A stretch of 64,000 nucleotides of DNA from Chrysemys picta bellii (taxonomy: Eukaryota; Chordata; Testudines; Emydidae): positions 64,886,506 to 64,950,505 of the forward strand of contig NC_088794.1 in assembly GCF_011386835.1 (NCBI RefSeq). Direction: 5' to 3'. Position 1 is the stretch's first letter; every line of letters begins with the position of its first letter. Positions 37,366 through 49,004 of this stretch are shown in pieces. Position numbers and translations under genes: made by a program. The notes beneath the pieces are model-generated. The model was not told the origin of the DNA, ran no database searches, and was given only the letters and a program-made list of their open reading frames with translations.

Positions 37366-38651
37366 TGTACTATTCTCTTTATATGAAAAGATCCTGCAGA
37401 GATCTACACAACTGAGCTTAAGTACTGCAATAATGTTGTAGAGCCTTAATCAAACACTTACTTTAGTAGGACTACTCAGGTGAATAAAAATGTGCAGGAT
37501 TGGGTCCATATTTAGCAGCAATTAATAATACTAACTCTACAGCCACCAATTAACCATGCAGAGTACCTCAACAAGGGCTCATCCAACTCGCACTGATGTC
37601 AACAGGGAAAATTCTGGCTGCTCTGAAGTAAATGGTAAAAACTCTTATTGACTTCAGAGGAGCCAGATTTCAGCCAATGAGAGTCGAATGGAGCCTTTAA
37701 GTACATAAAATCCGAGAGATTAAGCTTCTACCCTAAAAGCATTTCCTTGTTTGACACTTCTCATCTCCTTAAATATATAGAGGCCTGCCTGGATAAACAT
37801 AACTGGTTGATTTTTTAACTGGTTGTTAAAAAATAAGGATTCACTCCATCCTCTTGTTTAGCTAAGAGCATCAATGTTTTTCTCTTCCCATTTTGTTTAC
37901 ATAACCAGTCATTATGTACCAATCACTGATGATCAAATGAACATAGCAAAAAAATCTGTTAGCTGAAATTAATATTCAGTTATCAGAAACCTGTCTTACA
38001 TCTTAGTACACTTGAAAGAACAGTTGAATTCATTAGTACACATTTTGAATTGTGACTACATTAGAGTTGATTTTCTTGATCCCCACCTCAGAATTTATAA
38101 TATCAATGATGTAATTCCATCAGTCAGTTTTAAAAAGTGCTCATAACATTTACCTGCCCAAACATAAGCCTCCACACCCATCCTTTTAATGAAAGAAAAA
38201 CCCACTATTTTGCATATTTATATAAAAAAAATTCTTTACACAGGACAAGTAGAATTTGCAAGACAAGTATAAGTGGCCACTCTCCTAAAATAAGTAATTA
38301 TCTTAAAAATAAAGAAGTGTGTTAACTATCCTTAACAGAACTGAAGTGGAAGGAGGACAGTAAAGGGAAAAAGTTGTTTGAGAAACCACTACTACAATGG
38401 CAGAGAATAGACAGCTCATTATGAAAGAAATCTTAAAAATTTTACACATTTTTATGAAGCAGGAAAATATGAAAGTGGGCCCATGTTTGTCCCAGCTGTA
38501 CAACATACCAACTATAAACTAAAATATTTACTGCAGCAAACAAGGCTATCCTACCTGTATGAAGTGATAAAACATTTTTAAAATACATTTAGTATTACAA
38601 ACAGTTCTGTATGTTTTACTGAATAACATTCTGTGGAAATAGGGCAACTGA
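37366..38651. other. ELP4 intron 1, mostly unassigned
   Basis: At 37420-37690 several phrases ('actactcaggtgaata', 'ttgacttcagaggagcc') resemble an ancient amniote repeat. No exon was seen. Confidence 0.45.
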
Positions 38652-38955
38652 GGCTTTGTCTACACTCATGGCAGCACATAGGGTATATATAGCTACAAGC
38701 TGAAGTTAAGGGCAGGCTGCATCCATACTGCCATACGTAGCTGCTCATGACAGAGAAAGGCTATGTATGGTGCGGGAGGCAGCAAGGAAAGACTCCAGCA
38801 GCTCCTTGCTGCAGGAGCCTCTCTCTGCGCCTCCCTGCTGCCAAAGCCTTTCCCTGCTTCTGGAGCCTTTCACCAGCAGCACGATGCTACATTGCTAAAA
38901 ATAGCAATGTAGATGTGGGAGCCACTACTTCAGTGCGTAGAGAACTTCTGTAGGG

Positions 38956-39143
38956 CAGGTCGGTAGTCAATTATTTTTTGTCAAGATCCAAATTTCTTGA
39001 TCAAGGTATAGTCAAGGTCCAGACTCCAGAGAAAATAACTCAACAACAATAAAGATAAAAAGTAAAAACAAATATTTTAGGGTCCATTCAAAAGCATCTG
39101 GCAGTCCGGATCCGGCCTGCAGTCCACCTATTGAGTTCCCTTT
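38956..39143. mobile_element. Short hAT-like insertion A
   Basis: It begins 'caggtcggtagtcaatta' and is flanked by ctgtaggg (38948-38955) and ttgtaggg (39144-39151), 7 of 8. Contents such as 'gtccggatccggcctgcagt' belong to a frequent turtle repeat. Its inverted ends are weak, so it may be a partial copy. Confidence 0.55.
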
Positions 39144-39151
39144 TTGTAGGG

Positions 39152-39464
39152 CAGGGTTCGGCAACCTTTCAGAAGAGGTATGCCGAGTCTTCATTTATTC
39201 ACTGTAATTCAAGGTTTCGCATGCCAGTAATACATTTTAACATTTTTAGAAGGTCTCTGTCTATAAGTCTATAATATATAACTAAACTATTGTTGTATGT
39301 AAAGTAAATAAGGCTTTTAAAATGTTTAAGAAGCTTCATTTAAAATTAAATTAAAATACAAAAACACCCCCGGACCGGTGGCCAGGACCCGGGCAGTGTG
39401 AGTGCCATTGAAAATCAGCTCGTGTGCCGCCTTCGGCATGCATGCCATAGGTTGCCTACCCCTG
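39152..39464. mobile_element. hAT MITE, insertion B
   Basis: The ends are 'cagggttcggcaacct' and, inverted, 'aggttgcctacccctg'. A perfect 8-bp duplication, ttgtaggg, lies at 39144-39151 and 39465-39472. The left part is AT-rich. The right part has 'cccggaccggtggccagg' and 'gtgtgccgccttcggc'. It shares its ends with the fragment at 30511-30686. Confidence 0.9.
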
Positions 39465-39608
39465 TTGTAGGGTATTTAACCTAATATTCTGGCATGCCTT
39501 TACTCGCCTAAGCAATGCCTCAGCATCTACATTGCTATTTACACCCAGGGTAGGGGAGCATGCAATGTCTGTACTCTATACGCTGCCCTAAGTTTAGACA
39601 TAGCCTAA

Positions 39609-40639
39609 TGGTTACTATTTTGCAGTAAGGAATTTTAGTTAATAAATAACTTCTGTATCAGCTCATATTTTTATTTAAATATTTCTGTTTTTAAATAATT
39701 TAGCTATTATATTGACTACACAATTTTATTTCTCTTTAGATTTCTTACAGATTACACAGACTCACACACAGATGTAATGAAGTTTTTTAAGTGTTCCTAA
39801 TACGTACATTAACAGTTATCACTATCAATAAAAAACAAAAACGAGGATGTTGTATCATACGTGAGCTACAAATGGAATAAATACCAGCTGGAAATATACT
39901 CTCTTTAAAGTTGCTCCGAGAGAAAGCTCCATGGTCAAAATGATCTTGATAACTATTTTCTGTTTGTATTCAAGAACTTGTTTGATGCACATTGTTTGAA
40001 CTATTTCCAGTGCAAATTAAGTATGGTTTACATTATTAACATCTTAAGAGTATGCATGTGGGGTGTGATTTGGGGAGGGGTTATAGGGGAAACAAAGGGA
40101 AGGAGAGAAGTTGGAAACATGTATGGATATCCTATTTTCCCTGGATATATACTTATAATTACAATTGAGGTGAATAGGTGATAGCTAAGAGGAGATGAAG
40201 AGAACAGATAAGAGAGCTTTAGGAATGAGTCTGATATCTAAGCAGGCCCCGTCCTAGAAAATATCTTTTGAACTATTGACCCAGCTATTTAAACTTCATC
40301 CAAAAGTCAAACTGACTTAAATACGCAAGTCCAGACATGAGGACTTTTAAAATTCTGGTTTGGTACAAATAAAATAAGCTGCAACATTTAAAATCTCTGC
40401 CAGAAGTTTAGAAGTAATAAATTTAGGCCAAAAATTTCAAATCAAAATGCCTGAAATTAAGCTCCTAAATTGCTTTTTGAGTATTACAAGAACCAACCCA
40501 ATTTTCAAAAAGGCTAGTCAAGCAGAAATTCCACTGGCAACTGAAAGACGTTCAGCACATGAATACATCTTAGGAACCTAACTTTATGAATCCAGGTTTG
40601 AGAATTCTGGCCTTAGCTTCAAAACAAGTTTAAAGTATC
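39609..40639. other. ELP4 intron 1, unassigned
   Basis: AT-rich. Around 40424-40620 the text ('tgaaattaagctcctaaatt', 'attttcaaaaaggctag') resembles an ancient interspersed repeat. No exon was seen. Confidence 0.45.
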
Positions 40640-40651
40640 TATAAAGAGAGA

Positions 40652-40851
40652 TTTCAGAGTAGCAGCCGTGTTAGTCTGTATCCGCAAAAAGAAGAACAGG
40701 AGTACTTGTGGCACCTTAGAGACTAACAAATTTATTAGAGCATAAGCTTTCATGGACTACAGCCGAAGAAGTGGGCTGTAGTCCACGAAAGCTTATGCTC
40801 TAATAAATTTGTTAGTCTCTAAGGTGCCACAAGTACTCCTGTTCTTCTTTT
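40652..40851. mobile_element. Near-perfect palindrome repeat, Penelope-like
   Basis: It starts 'tttcagagtagcagccgtgt', a very common turtle repeat. A left arm (about 40686-40764) and right arm (about 40773-40851) are reverse complements over some 79 bp with a single mismatch, separated by about 8 bp. The whole is flanked by a perfect 12-bp duplication, tataaagagaga (40640-40651 and 40852-40863). A 12-bp duplication with head-to-head copies suggests a Penelope-like retroelement terminal repeat. A DNA transposon is the alternative. Confidence 0.8.
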
Positions 40852-40863
40852 TATAAAGAGAGA

Positions 40864-43800
40864 GAAGATCTGACACACTCAAAAAATCTAAAATGACTTC
40901 CATGTTTTATACTGGGAGAAAAACATTTTAATTTGTATTTAAAGGAATTCAGTTTTCAATTTGCTCCTCTCGTTCCTTATGAGCATTTATTAAGGATAAA
41001 TAAGAAGGTTGTGTTAGAAAAATACAGTCAATGCAGTTCTATCATGCTATTATTGTTAACTAGTCTGCTAAGGTGTTTTGCATTTACCAATATAATACAA
41101 TTATATCTTCTTCTAAAAGCAAATGTAGAGCTCATTGAAGAGGCCAGGTTAACAGGCACAGAGACTGAAATCCCCTTGCCAGCAAACAGGTAGTCACGTA
41201 CAACGGTAATTACTTCCTAAGCTCTTGATAAGAGCATCAACCCTGGCCTACATGGACCACCTGTAGGGATAGGGGTAGCTCAGCCTATATGGCAATTTAG
41301 TGCCTGATACAACTCCAGCCGATTTCAGTAGGAATTGGAATCTTTAGCTTTGCAGCTGTGACTATGAACATTAGTACCAATTGCAATGTTGGGAATACAT
41401 CCAAAAGGAACTGGGACCAAGATCACAAACTTGTTTCATACAGGCCAAATAACCATCAGTGGGCAACTTTCAGTCACTAACTATCTCATCCTTAGTGGTG
41501 ATGAAGAGGCAAAATGTCCTGCATCTATTATCAATCTACATTAATTCATTTTTAACTCATTGATGTTGCTAGAATTGTTCTCCATAACCTGATAAGAGTC
41601 AGCAAATGATTTTAAATTCAATAAAACAATAGAGAACACCAGACCAAGCAACTTCTAAATATCAGAGAAATCAGTTAATTCATTTTCACATTATTATACT
41701 TTTTTCATAACTCAAATATTAGCTAGACACAACATGACAATTTTTTAGACACCATTGCCTTTGTTGTTGCAAGGCATTGTCAGGAAAATTTAGAATAAAA
41801 AAAGTGGTTCTGGATATTTTTGTTTTAAAGAAGTGGTGTGGTTCTTCTTATGTTTATCAGTAACTGTATTAATTCAATATTCTTTCCTTTATGGTCCAGT
41901 CTATTAGTTATGATTGTGGAATTAATGTTACAACATGAAGTCTGAACTGAACTGAAAATTGGGATTTTCCAAGTGACAAAAAGCAAAAAAATAAAGTGAT
42001 TTTTACAGTGATCAAATATTCTAACAGAAACTTGGGGGGGGGGGGGGGAAGAGGAGAATTGTAAATTGTACTGAAGGTACTTTTATTCTAATACAACTAA
42101 TCAGAAGAATTATTTGCATAGTTATATAACAGTAACAACCAACAGCGCAAATCCCATCTAACAGTTTTGCATCTTCTGTAGTTATGGTTAAAATTATTGT
42201 ACAAGCAAAAATATACGGTGAAATACATCATCATAGAGACCATTCAGTCAAAATTCACTGTACTTGCATGCAGGGATATTACCATACTATACATTTACCT
42301 TTCAACTACACAGAAGTCCCAGGACTTCTGTGGCAGTCACAGAAGTGACAGATTTGTCACCTCATTTGCCATCATAATATCCTTCTTCCATATAATTTCT
42401 TAATATTAGTTATGGCAAACAACTTTAATCAAACATTTTACACTGTTCACCTACAAACTTCCTAGCTAGTCAGCAACTGTTAGAATTATTCTATCTTTTT
42501 AAGTATAAACATTTATTATTCTGAATTCTCACAGATTATTGTTGCACTCTATTTGCTCAAAAGTAAAAATTACTATAGATGGGGCCTACAAAGAGTATTC
42601 CAACAGCTCAATATGCCAGTTTGAATATTAATGTCTTATGTTAACTGTGCTTCTTCTGCCAACAGAACAGTAGGTTGATTGCGAGTTTTTCTTCACAAAT
42701 CAGAAGAGTGAACAATTTAGAGCAGGGCCAAAGAGTCCTTTTTTTTTAAATGCAAACATTGTGAAGAACATTAATATTATTTGTTTAGCACCAGCAGTGC
42801 GCTTAGCTCTGTACAATACACAAACAGCTCAAGCCTCGAAGATCTTACGAGACAGCAGTTACACACACAAAATGGGATACAAGCTCAGAAATCCACAGAT
42901 AATTATACTTTATCATCATCATCACCATTAGATTTTAAAGTCACTTCTTGTGTTCATGGCAGAAGCAGCACATTTTTAAAACAGTAACTTGTACTGAGAG
43001 GGTGCTGGATTGACAAATTGTCAGCAAAATAGGATTTTTTTGTTAATAAGTTACGTCTCAAGGATTTTTTGCATACTACCACTTTTTACACGCCAGATTT
43101 ACAGTACTTGTATGAGTATTTAAGGCATAAAACGCAACCTTGCTTGGCATTTCCTAGGATCAGAGGCTCATTTTACTGTGTCAAATGTAATAAATACTTT
43201 TAAATAACTTTATTGAATTATATGGTATATGAAACTAGTACATGGTTACCATGGAATTTTCCCATACACTTCTCTCTCTCTAAGTGGAGAAAGACATGAA
43301 TTGGTGTGAAATAGATTGGAGAGAAGATGAAAAGCTGACAGAATGAAAAGAAAGAAAGAAAGAAAGGTTATTTTAAAATCCTTCAAAATCCTTTTGAAGG
43401 GCCCTATTACTGCTGTGTATTTATAATCTGTTTGTTCCTCAGTTTGGCAACTCAGTCCTTTACATATGGTATTGGTTATCATGGTGCTAGTTGAGAGCAG
43501 TTCATTTTCTGCACCACCATGCAAAGCATGGAGATTTGAGGCTTGAATAAGAAAGAGAGAATTGTTGGAACTGCATAGAACAGACTGAAACCATAATATA
43601 AATCACGTATCTCTTATAGGATGCATTTGGAAGGAGAAAATACTGGTGATACGATTTTGGAGGACAAGGTTTTCCATTGAAGAGTGGAATAGACAGAAGA
43701 ATTATCATATGCTATATTCCTGTTTAGAGCATATACACCTTTATTATGTATTTAAAAATACTGCCAGAAATGGAAATCTACTAGAAGTATGAATCTGTCT

Positions 43801-46800
43801 GACTTAAAGGGAACAGTAAGTTGATAAAATTAGGAAAAACATCAGCAAAACTAATACTTAGCATTTATATAACAATTTGCATCTTCAGTGTTTTACAAAT
43901 ACTATCTTGCTTGAACCAATTGAGACAGAAAAGCTTTCAGAATAGGACATATACGCTACAAGACAATGGCAGTTTATAAAACGTAATAAAATATATTTCT
44001 ATGGGCTGCAGCTCCCTAACTCAAGCCTGTGCCTAACTCATGATCTAGTAGTCCCACGGTCTTTAACTGAACTACTTGTGTCCTTAAAGTTAGACACAGA
44101 CTTAGTGCTTTGCTGGATCAGCATTTAGCTACCCCTCTCTTTTTGGAAAAGAGAAAAGTGTAAAAAAAAAAAAAAAGATAGTTTACAACAGTAAATTGCA
44201 GTAGTACCAGTTCAACAAGTATACAGAGGGCAACTTAAATTACTCTATAGTCCTCTTCAAGGTCTATCTTTGCTTAATGGTTTCTTCTTAACAGTTCATT
44301 TTTGCTGCTGTGCTAATGCTGGGATACAGGCTGTAACTGTAATTACAAGTGTATTTTTACCAGCATGATTTCACTAGCTCCTATTTGTGATGTCTGGGGA
44401 TAATGTTGTGTCTCTGTGTTGGAACTTCCATACTATATGAATGGAACTGAACATGTTAAAACGTATAATGAATAACTCTCAGTCTTAGAAACCCAAATGG
44501 AAGACTGATATGCAAAGTGAGGGAAAAACAATGTTATGAAAAACACTATGAAATTTCTTCAGCATAAAGACAAAAAACAAACAAATAAAAAGCCACCCCA
44601 CAAACAACTTCTTGATTCAACATTTCTCACAACAGAGGATAGGATTTGCATGGAACAGATTTGGTTCAAAAATCAAGTTCATGAATGAAGGGCAGGACAG
44701 AAGTAGCTGCTTTAAAAATAAAAGATCATTTTAGTGTAGAAGAAAAAGGACAGAGCTCCCCATTGGCTAAAGCGAAAGAGTATTGAATAGTTGTTTAAAG
44801 TAGTGATATACAATTGTATTCAGTGTACTTTTAACAGGTATGTTGGCAAAGTTTGGGGGACAATGTAGCTAGGCACTGACAAGCCTCACTACAACCCTAA
44901 TGGCCCCTATTCTATCTTAGATCTGTACCTATTACAAATGCTCTTTTCAACATGACTCTTGCTTTAACATTAACACACTTTTGTTCCTTGGGGTAGGGAG
45001 CTTACAAAACACTTCCTTGAAGCCCAACTGTGAACGAAGGAAGTTTGTGCATGGTGTTATTGTAAATATCTTCTGCAAAATAAAGATATAGAACATTCTA
45101 TTATGCAAACCTCCACAAGGAGTTTTAAAACAAACAAACAAACACACACACACTATAAGTCCCAATAACAATGAAATACAATACACTACATTGTCAATTA
45201 TTTATCTGTGAAATTGTTAGTGGGCAACAGGGAGAAAATCTATACACAGGTCTTCATGCATGCTGTAATCAATTTAGCAAGCGATCACATATATACAGCT
45301 GCAAGCTATATAGAGGAAGCCAGGATAAATAGTTCCTTGAGGCCAGGAGGTTAGTGCAGGTTCAGTGCAAGGAATCTGAATTTTGCAAACCTGCCAGTCA
45401 CCCATGGTTTGGATTCCTTCAAAAAGTTAGTTTAAAAAGTTGCTACCTTCTGGGGATGAAGGGCTTTCATGTAGTTCACCTAATATTAACATCTCACTAA
45501 GTTCTCATTTTCTCTCTTGAAATAAATATTTTTTCTAGAAGCTGGGAAGTTATTGAATGCTTAAAGACAGGGAATAGATAGCTTAGAGGGGGTACAGAGT
45601 ATGTAGGAAGAAGTTTCCCCAATTCACCTTATCAAATACAGCACTAATCATTACGTAAGCAAGAAAATGGTGGCTCAGAAGATTGAGCCCATGGGTAACT
45701 GTCCACGTTTGCTGTACCATGCTGGGCATTTCAAACTCCACTTTATAAAATAGAACATACACAAGAATCAAGATGGTCAGTTTAGTTATCTTACATTTAC
45801 ATTGTACTTTTCTTCTCAAAGTGCTTTAAAAACTATACAGTAGTAATGAAATGGAGCTATGTGTCTCCCTTAAGAAGGATGTTTCGCTCTCCCTAAGATG
45901 GATCAACATTCCTGATAAGATAGCAGAAGTGTTCCCTCCTCCCTCTCTACATGATGTACAGCATAGGAGAGGGGGAGGATACAGAAGAGAGATTTAGGAC
46001 ACCAAGGCAGAAGAATCATTTCCACAGAGCAAATACCATCTTATCATTTATTACCTCACCTGTAGATGCCCAAACATAGTAAATGCTAGCACTACAGATA
46101 TCTGCCTCCAGGGATGAAAGGGCTGAGTCATGCCTGTGATACCTGAAACTTAAAAACTTGTTTATACTGAGGATCTACCTAAACAGCCATTAGGATAGCT
46201 GCACCAGTGCAAGCCCCTAGCCTAGCATAGACAGGCAAAGCCACTATTTTCAATGGTGGAACTTGCCCATTTGAAATCTGTGTAAATTGTGCTGATGCAA
46301 ACCACACAGTATAGCAGTTTAACTAATTTACACAAATAAATACATTATACTTAGTTCTTACCCAGTGCTTTTCTACAACGTTATAGAACTGCAGCTATAC
46401 CCGTGGCTAGCCATCAATGGCTGAAAATAGAGAAAGTCCCTAATTTAGATAAGATCTGAGCTGAGACCCTAGGCTTCAAACCCACAGTTCAAGTTCATGT
46501 CCAAAATGCTTCCAAGGTCTAACACCACAGAAGGCAACTACACTAGGGATGTATTTGGCACTATTTCATAATTTGAGGCTTAGTCCAGTAAGACACCCCC
46601 TTCTCTGACAATCTGAATGAATAAAGATTTGAAATAAATGAAGAGTGAGACAGCAAGTGTCCCACTGGGAAAAACCAGGCACATCAAATCCTTCCAGTCC
46701 AGAAAAAAAAAAGTATAAACGTATACGAAGCCCAAATAGCTCGATGCAGTCGTCTCACCCCACACAGCAGGTTGTAAGGACCTTTACGCGCATCTCCCCC

Positions 46801-46850
46801 ATACCCCGCAAAAATAAGGAACCTCGAGGATGAGTGTCAGGTGAGGAGTC
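40864..46850. other. ELP4 intron 1, mostly unassigned
   Basis: Mostly AT-rich. Simple repeats include (GAAA)n at 43343-43366 and an A-run at 44161-44176. At 42784-42900 and 43850-43910 there are faint ancient LINE/MIR-like phrases ('agctctgtacaatacacaaa', 'atttatataacaatttgc'). At about 46160-46330 there is a possible decayed MITE. No exon or credible gene was found. Confidence 0.45.
42034..42048. repeat. G15 homopolymer
   Basis: Fifteen consecutive G residues. Length may be uncertain from sequencing. Confidence 0.9.
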
Positions 46851-47082
46851 TCTCACTCCCCTTCCCCAAGTCAGCGTGGCTTTGGGGAGGGTCGGACTGG
46901 CAGAAAGAGTCTCCCACAATCACAAATCGGGAGGCGGCACTGAAGTAGCTGCGGGTTTAAGGAAGGGAAGAGGAGCAGACAAGGAATAGGAGGAAGGGGG
47001 CAGCCAGCAGAAGGAGGTGGGGGATAGGGGACAGTCAGCCAGCATCCTGCGCTGCGAGGCCGGGTCCCAGCTCTGCACCAAC

Positions 47083-47251
47083 CTAGCACACAATCCAGGG
47101 AGGGGAGCCCACTGGAGAGCAGCAGCTGCCCGTGGCGCACCGAGGGCCGGGTGCCCGCGATTGCGGCCAGGCGGCTGCTAGCAGGAACTTTCCGCTGGAA
47201 ACTGGTAGCCCCGTCACTCGGCGTCGCCCCGCCGGTCGCCAAGGCCGCCAT
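47083..47251 (-). CDS. ELP4: ELP4 exon 1 (coding start)
   Basis: The ATG is at 47251 and the donor CTAG|GTTGGT follows 47083, giving 56 codons plus one base (phase 1). The peptide begins [14 protein letters not shown] and contains [37 protein letters not shown] and VLG. The 'SFQR', '[21 protein letters not shown]' pattern is that of vertebrate Elp4. The variable N-terminal tail is some 18 residues shorter than in the human protein, as is usual for this region. Continuing the frame past the donor gives a long proline-rich translation that is intron. The ATG lies inside a YY1-type site. Confidence 0.95.
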
Positions 47252-47254
47252 CTT
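47244..47254 (-). promoter_or_regulatory. YY1-type motif over the ELP4 start codon
   Basis: Read on the minus strand this is AAGATGGCGGC, the YY1 consensus, with the ATG of ELP4 inside it. YY1 sites at translation starts are known in TATA-less, CpG-island housekeeping promoters. Confidence 0.8.
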
Positions 47255-47359
47255 AGCTTCCTCCCGGTTGACAGGAGGAAAGGGACGCCGGGAAAGATAA
47301 GCCCCCTTCCCCCTCCGCCCGCTTCGACCTATGGGGAGACGGTTTGGGATCCTCGCCAG

Positions 47360-47364
47360 CCAAT
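47360..47364 (+). promoter_or_regulatory. CCAAT box
   Basis: CCAGCCAATAGCAAGG matches the NF-Y consensus core (R-R-CCAAT-S/A). It lies about 110 bp upstream of the ELP4 ATG, between the two presumed start regions. Confidence 0.65.
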
Positions 47365-47369
47365 AGCAA

Positions 47370-47434
47370 GGAGCGTTGTTGGCAGGCGTTGTAACTCTGG
47401 TGAGGGGGAGATCCTGAAGCTGCGGGTCAGGCAG
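47370..47434 (+). other. IMMP1L: Candidate IMMP1L 5' non-coding exon end
   Basis: A good plus-strand donor, GGCAG|GTAGGTGAGG, lies after 47434, just downstream of the CCAAT box on the opposite side from ELP4. That is where the first, untranslated exon of IMMP1L (mitochondrial inner membrane peptidase subunit 1-like) would end. The left border is not known. No coding exon for its signal-peptidase domain was seen to the right, so this is context-based only. Confidence 0.35.
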
Positions 47435-47871
47435 GTAGGTGAGGGAGGGAGGGATGGTGGGGAAAGGCTGCGTCTTACCCCTTATCCAGCCGCTCAGGAA
47501 TTGAGGGGGCTCCCCACCCCGGGTGTGAGATCACGGGGGTCTTCCCTGACATCCCTAGACCAATGTCGCCCCTGACCAGGAGGTTTTAGGGGTGCGTGTC
47601 ACGGCGCGGTTCCCCCACGGACCGCGGCGTCAGGAGGGGTGAAGGAGGAGCTGTTCTCTCATCCCCTGAACGCCGCGCGCTGCAGGCTCAGAGGAAACCC
47701 AGGACTCGTGAGACGCGGGGCACTTGTAGCGCGAGGGGAAGGTTGGCTCCAGCTCAGGGCTCTTGGAGATCAGGAGTCTAATCCTGACCGACTGACCGGT
47801 GACCTTGACCAAGGCTCGGAGCCAGCCGTTCCCTGTGTCTGTGTGAAACCACGTCGACTTTAGAGATGGTC

Positions 47872-49004
47872 CGTCCATGTGGTGCCAGTGTAGGGTTGCA
47901 TCCTAAGACTTCATTATGTGAGGGGCCAACAACGACTTGAAATTGAATGTTAAAATTTTAAGTATTACAGGTGCTCTTTTAAGTTACCTGGCCAATCTCA
48001 GTGCTTTCACAGTTACAAACTGTTTTCCTCCTCTCGTTTCTGTATAAAAAAACAACCGGAAACTCTACATGACAGCGTAGTAAATGCACAAAACAAAAGC
48101 TTGCTTTTAATAATATTAAATGTTACTTCTAACAGCTGGTAAGGAGATTTAATCAGAAGTGTGATGCTTAAGTAGGCAGTCTCCCTTCGTTTCTATTAAA
48201 CACTTTGAGATTTTCTGATGAATGGTGCTATTTAAGATCCCCTCTCTCTTGAAGTGACATCCAGGTTGGGAGACCCCCATATAAAGCTCATGGCAAAATT
48301 AAGGCTAAAGTGAAAATGTCTTAGTATGAGAAGTGTAGTTCCCATATGTCACCGGTTTTTACTATATTTTAACTAGTCGCTAACAATACAGCATGTTTTT
48401 ATTTTGCGTCTTTAAGTAGTGTATATGTTGTTTTCTATTTAGCCTGTGACCTGACTCTCGGTAATACAAATTCAAGAATGTGGAAAACCCATGAAATATC
48501 TGAGTTTAGTATCACCATGTGGCTTCTGATAATCATTTTTTTATGAGATTATCTAAATTTTATTGAGTATATTTTAGCTCATGTGCTTTCTGAAAGAAGC
48601 CTTGACAGTGTGGTGAATTTTGATTTAAAGACTGGCTCAAAGGAGAGCTGGGGCTAGTATTTGTGTGTCCACATTTTTCTCATGTGTAGTTGTCACATGC
48701 GCATTTAATCACCAAGATTTTATAAACTAGAAAAAAAATCAAACATGATTTATTGTTTAAAAAAGCCCTCATGATGTTTAAGCCAATGTAATAATTTGGG
48801 GCAGGTTCTCACTCTTGATTTTTGCATATTTGGGGTTGGAAACACTGGGTTTTTTGGCTTATGAATTTCTCTTAAAACAATATTTGCATTAAAGATAAAT
48901 TACAAAGTTTTGATACTTCAGAATTTTAAAAGGAACAAATGTTGTCCCTCTTGTCAAGTCTAAACACATAAAGCTTGGCTTCTAGCATCCTAAAATCCCA
49001 CTCA
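47872..49004. other. Presumed IMMP1L intron 1, unassigned
   Basis: CpG content falls away and sequence becomes AT-rich. No coding exon or repeat was recognised. Confidence 0.45.

Larger units (their letters stand above)
38652..39605. mobile_element. Harbinger-like MITE split by two hAT insertions
   Basis: The ends are 'ggctttgtctacact' and, inverted, 'agtttagacatagcc'. Flanks are tga (38649-38651) and taa (39606-39608), a 3-bp TNA-type pair. Inner arms also match: 'ctacattgctaaaaatagc' on the left and 'atctacattgctattta' inverted on the right. About 500 bp of the span is later insertions. Confidence 0.75.
1..47251 (-). other. ELP4: ELP4 transcription unit, 5' part (exons 1-3 and introns)
   Basis: Three minus-strand exons with GT/AG borders and matching phases encode the N-terminal part of Elongator complex protein 4. 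The gene starts at 47251 and runs leftwards off the window. Intron 1 is 37131-47082, intron 2 is 16868-37094, and intron 3 begins at 16745 and is not finished at position 1. The family is known: Elp4, Elp5 and Elp6 form a RecA-fold hexameric ring that binds tRNA and supports Elongator's modification of wobble uridine. Later exons, such as the one following the KEDPADILK peptide, were looked for on this strand in 1-16.7 kb and not seen, so intron 3 is probably longer than 16.7 kb. All repeats listed below 47 kb lie in these introns. Confidence 0.9.
47060..47870. promoter_or_regulatory. CpG island, ELP4 promoter (probably bidirectional with IMMP1L)
   Basis: The stretch is GC-rich with frequent CpG in an otherwise AT-rich, CpG-poor region. 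It covers ELP4 exon 1 and the sequence upstream of it. There is no TATA box near the start codon. A YY1-type motif, a CCAAT box and G/C runs are present. In vertebrates ELP4 and IMMP1L are head-to-head neighbours, so the island probably drives both, ELP4 leftwards and IMMP1L rightwards. The bidirectional role is inferred from that gene order, because IMMP1L coding exons are not in view. Confidence 0.8.

Noticed and set aside
45583..45819. 78-residue hydrophobic frame on minus
   Set aside because: AT-rich sequence gives hydrophobic translations. No family was recognised and no splice structure fits ELP4.
46871..47082. Continuation of the ELP4 exon 1 frame as a 126-residue protein
   Set aside because: Family similarity ends exactly at the GT donor after 47083, and exon 2 continues the homologous peptide in the right phase. 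The rest is translated intron.
47132..47575. 147-residue plus-strand frame in the CpG island
   Set aside because: It is antisense to ELP4 exon 1 and upstream sequence, Arg/Pro/Gly-rich as expected of GC-rich DNA, and unlike IMMP1L.
48440..48475. Possible tiny plus-strand exon after 'ttttctatttag'
   Set aside because: Acceptor and GT-like donor are weak and 18 bp apart, with no protein or transcript support.
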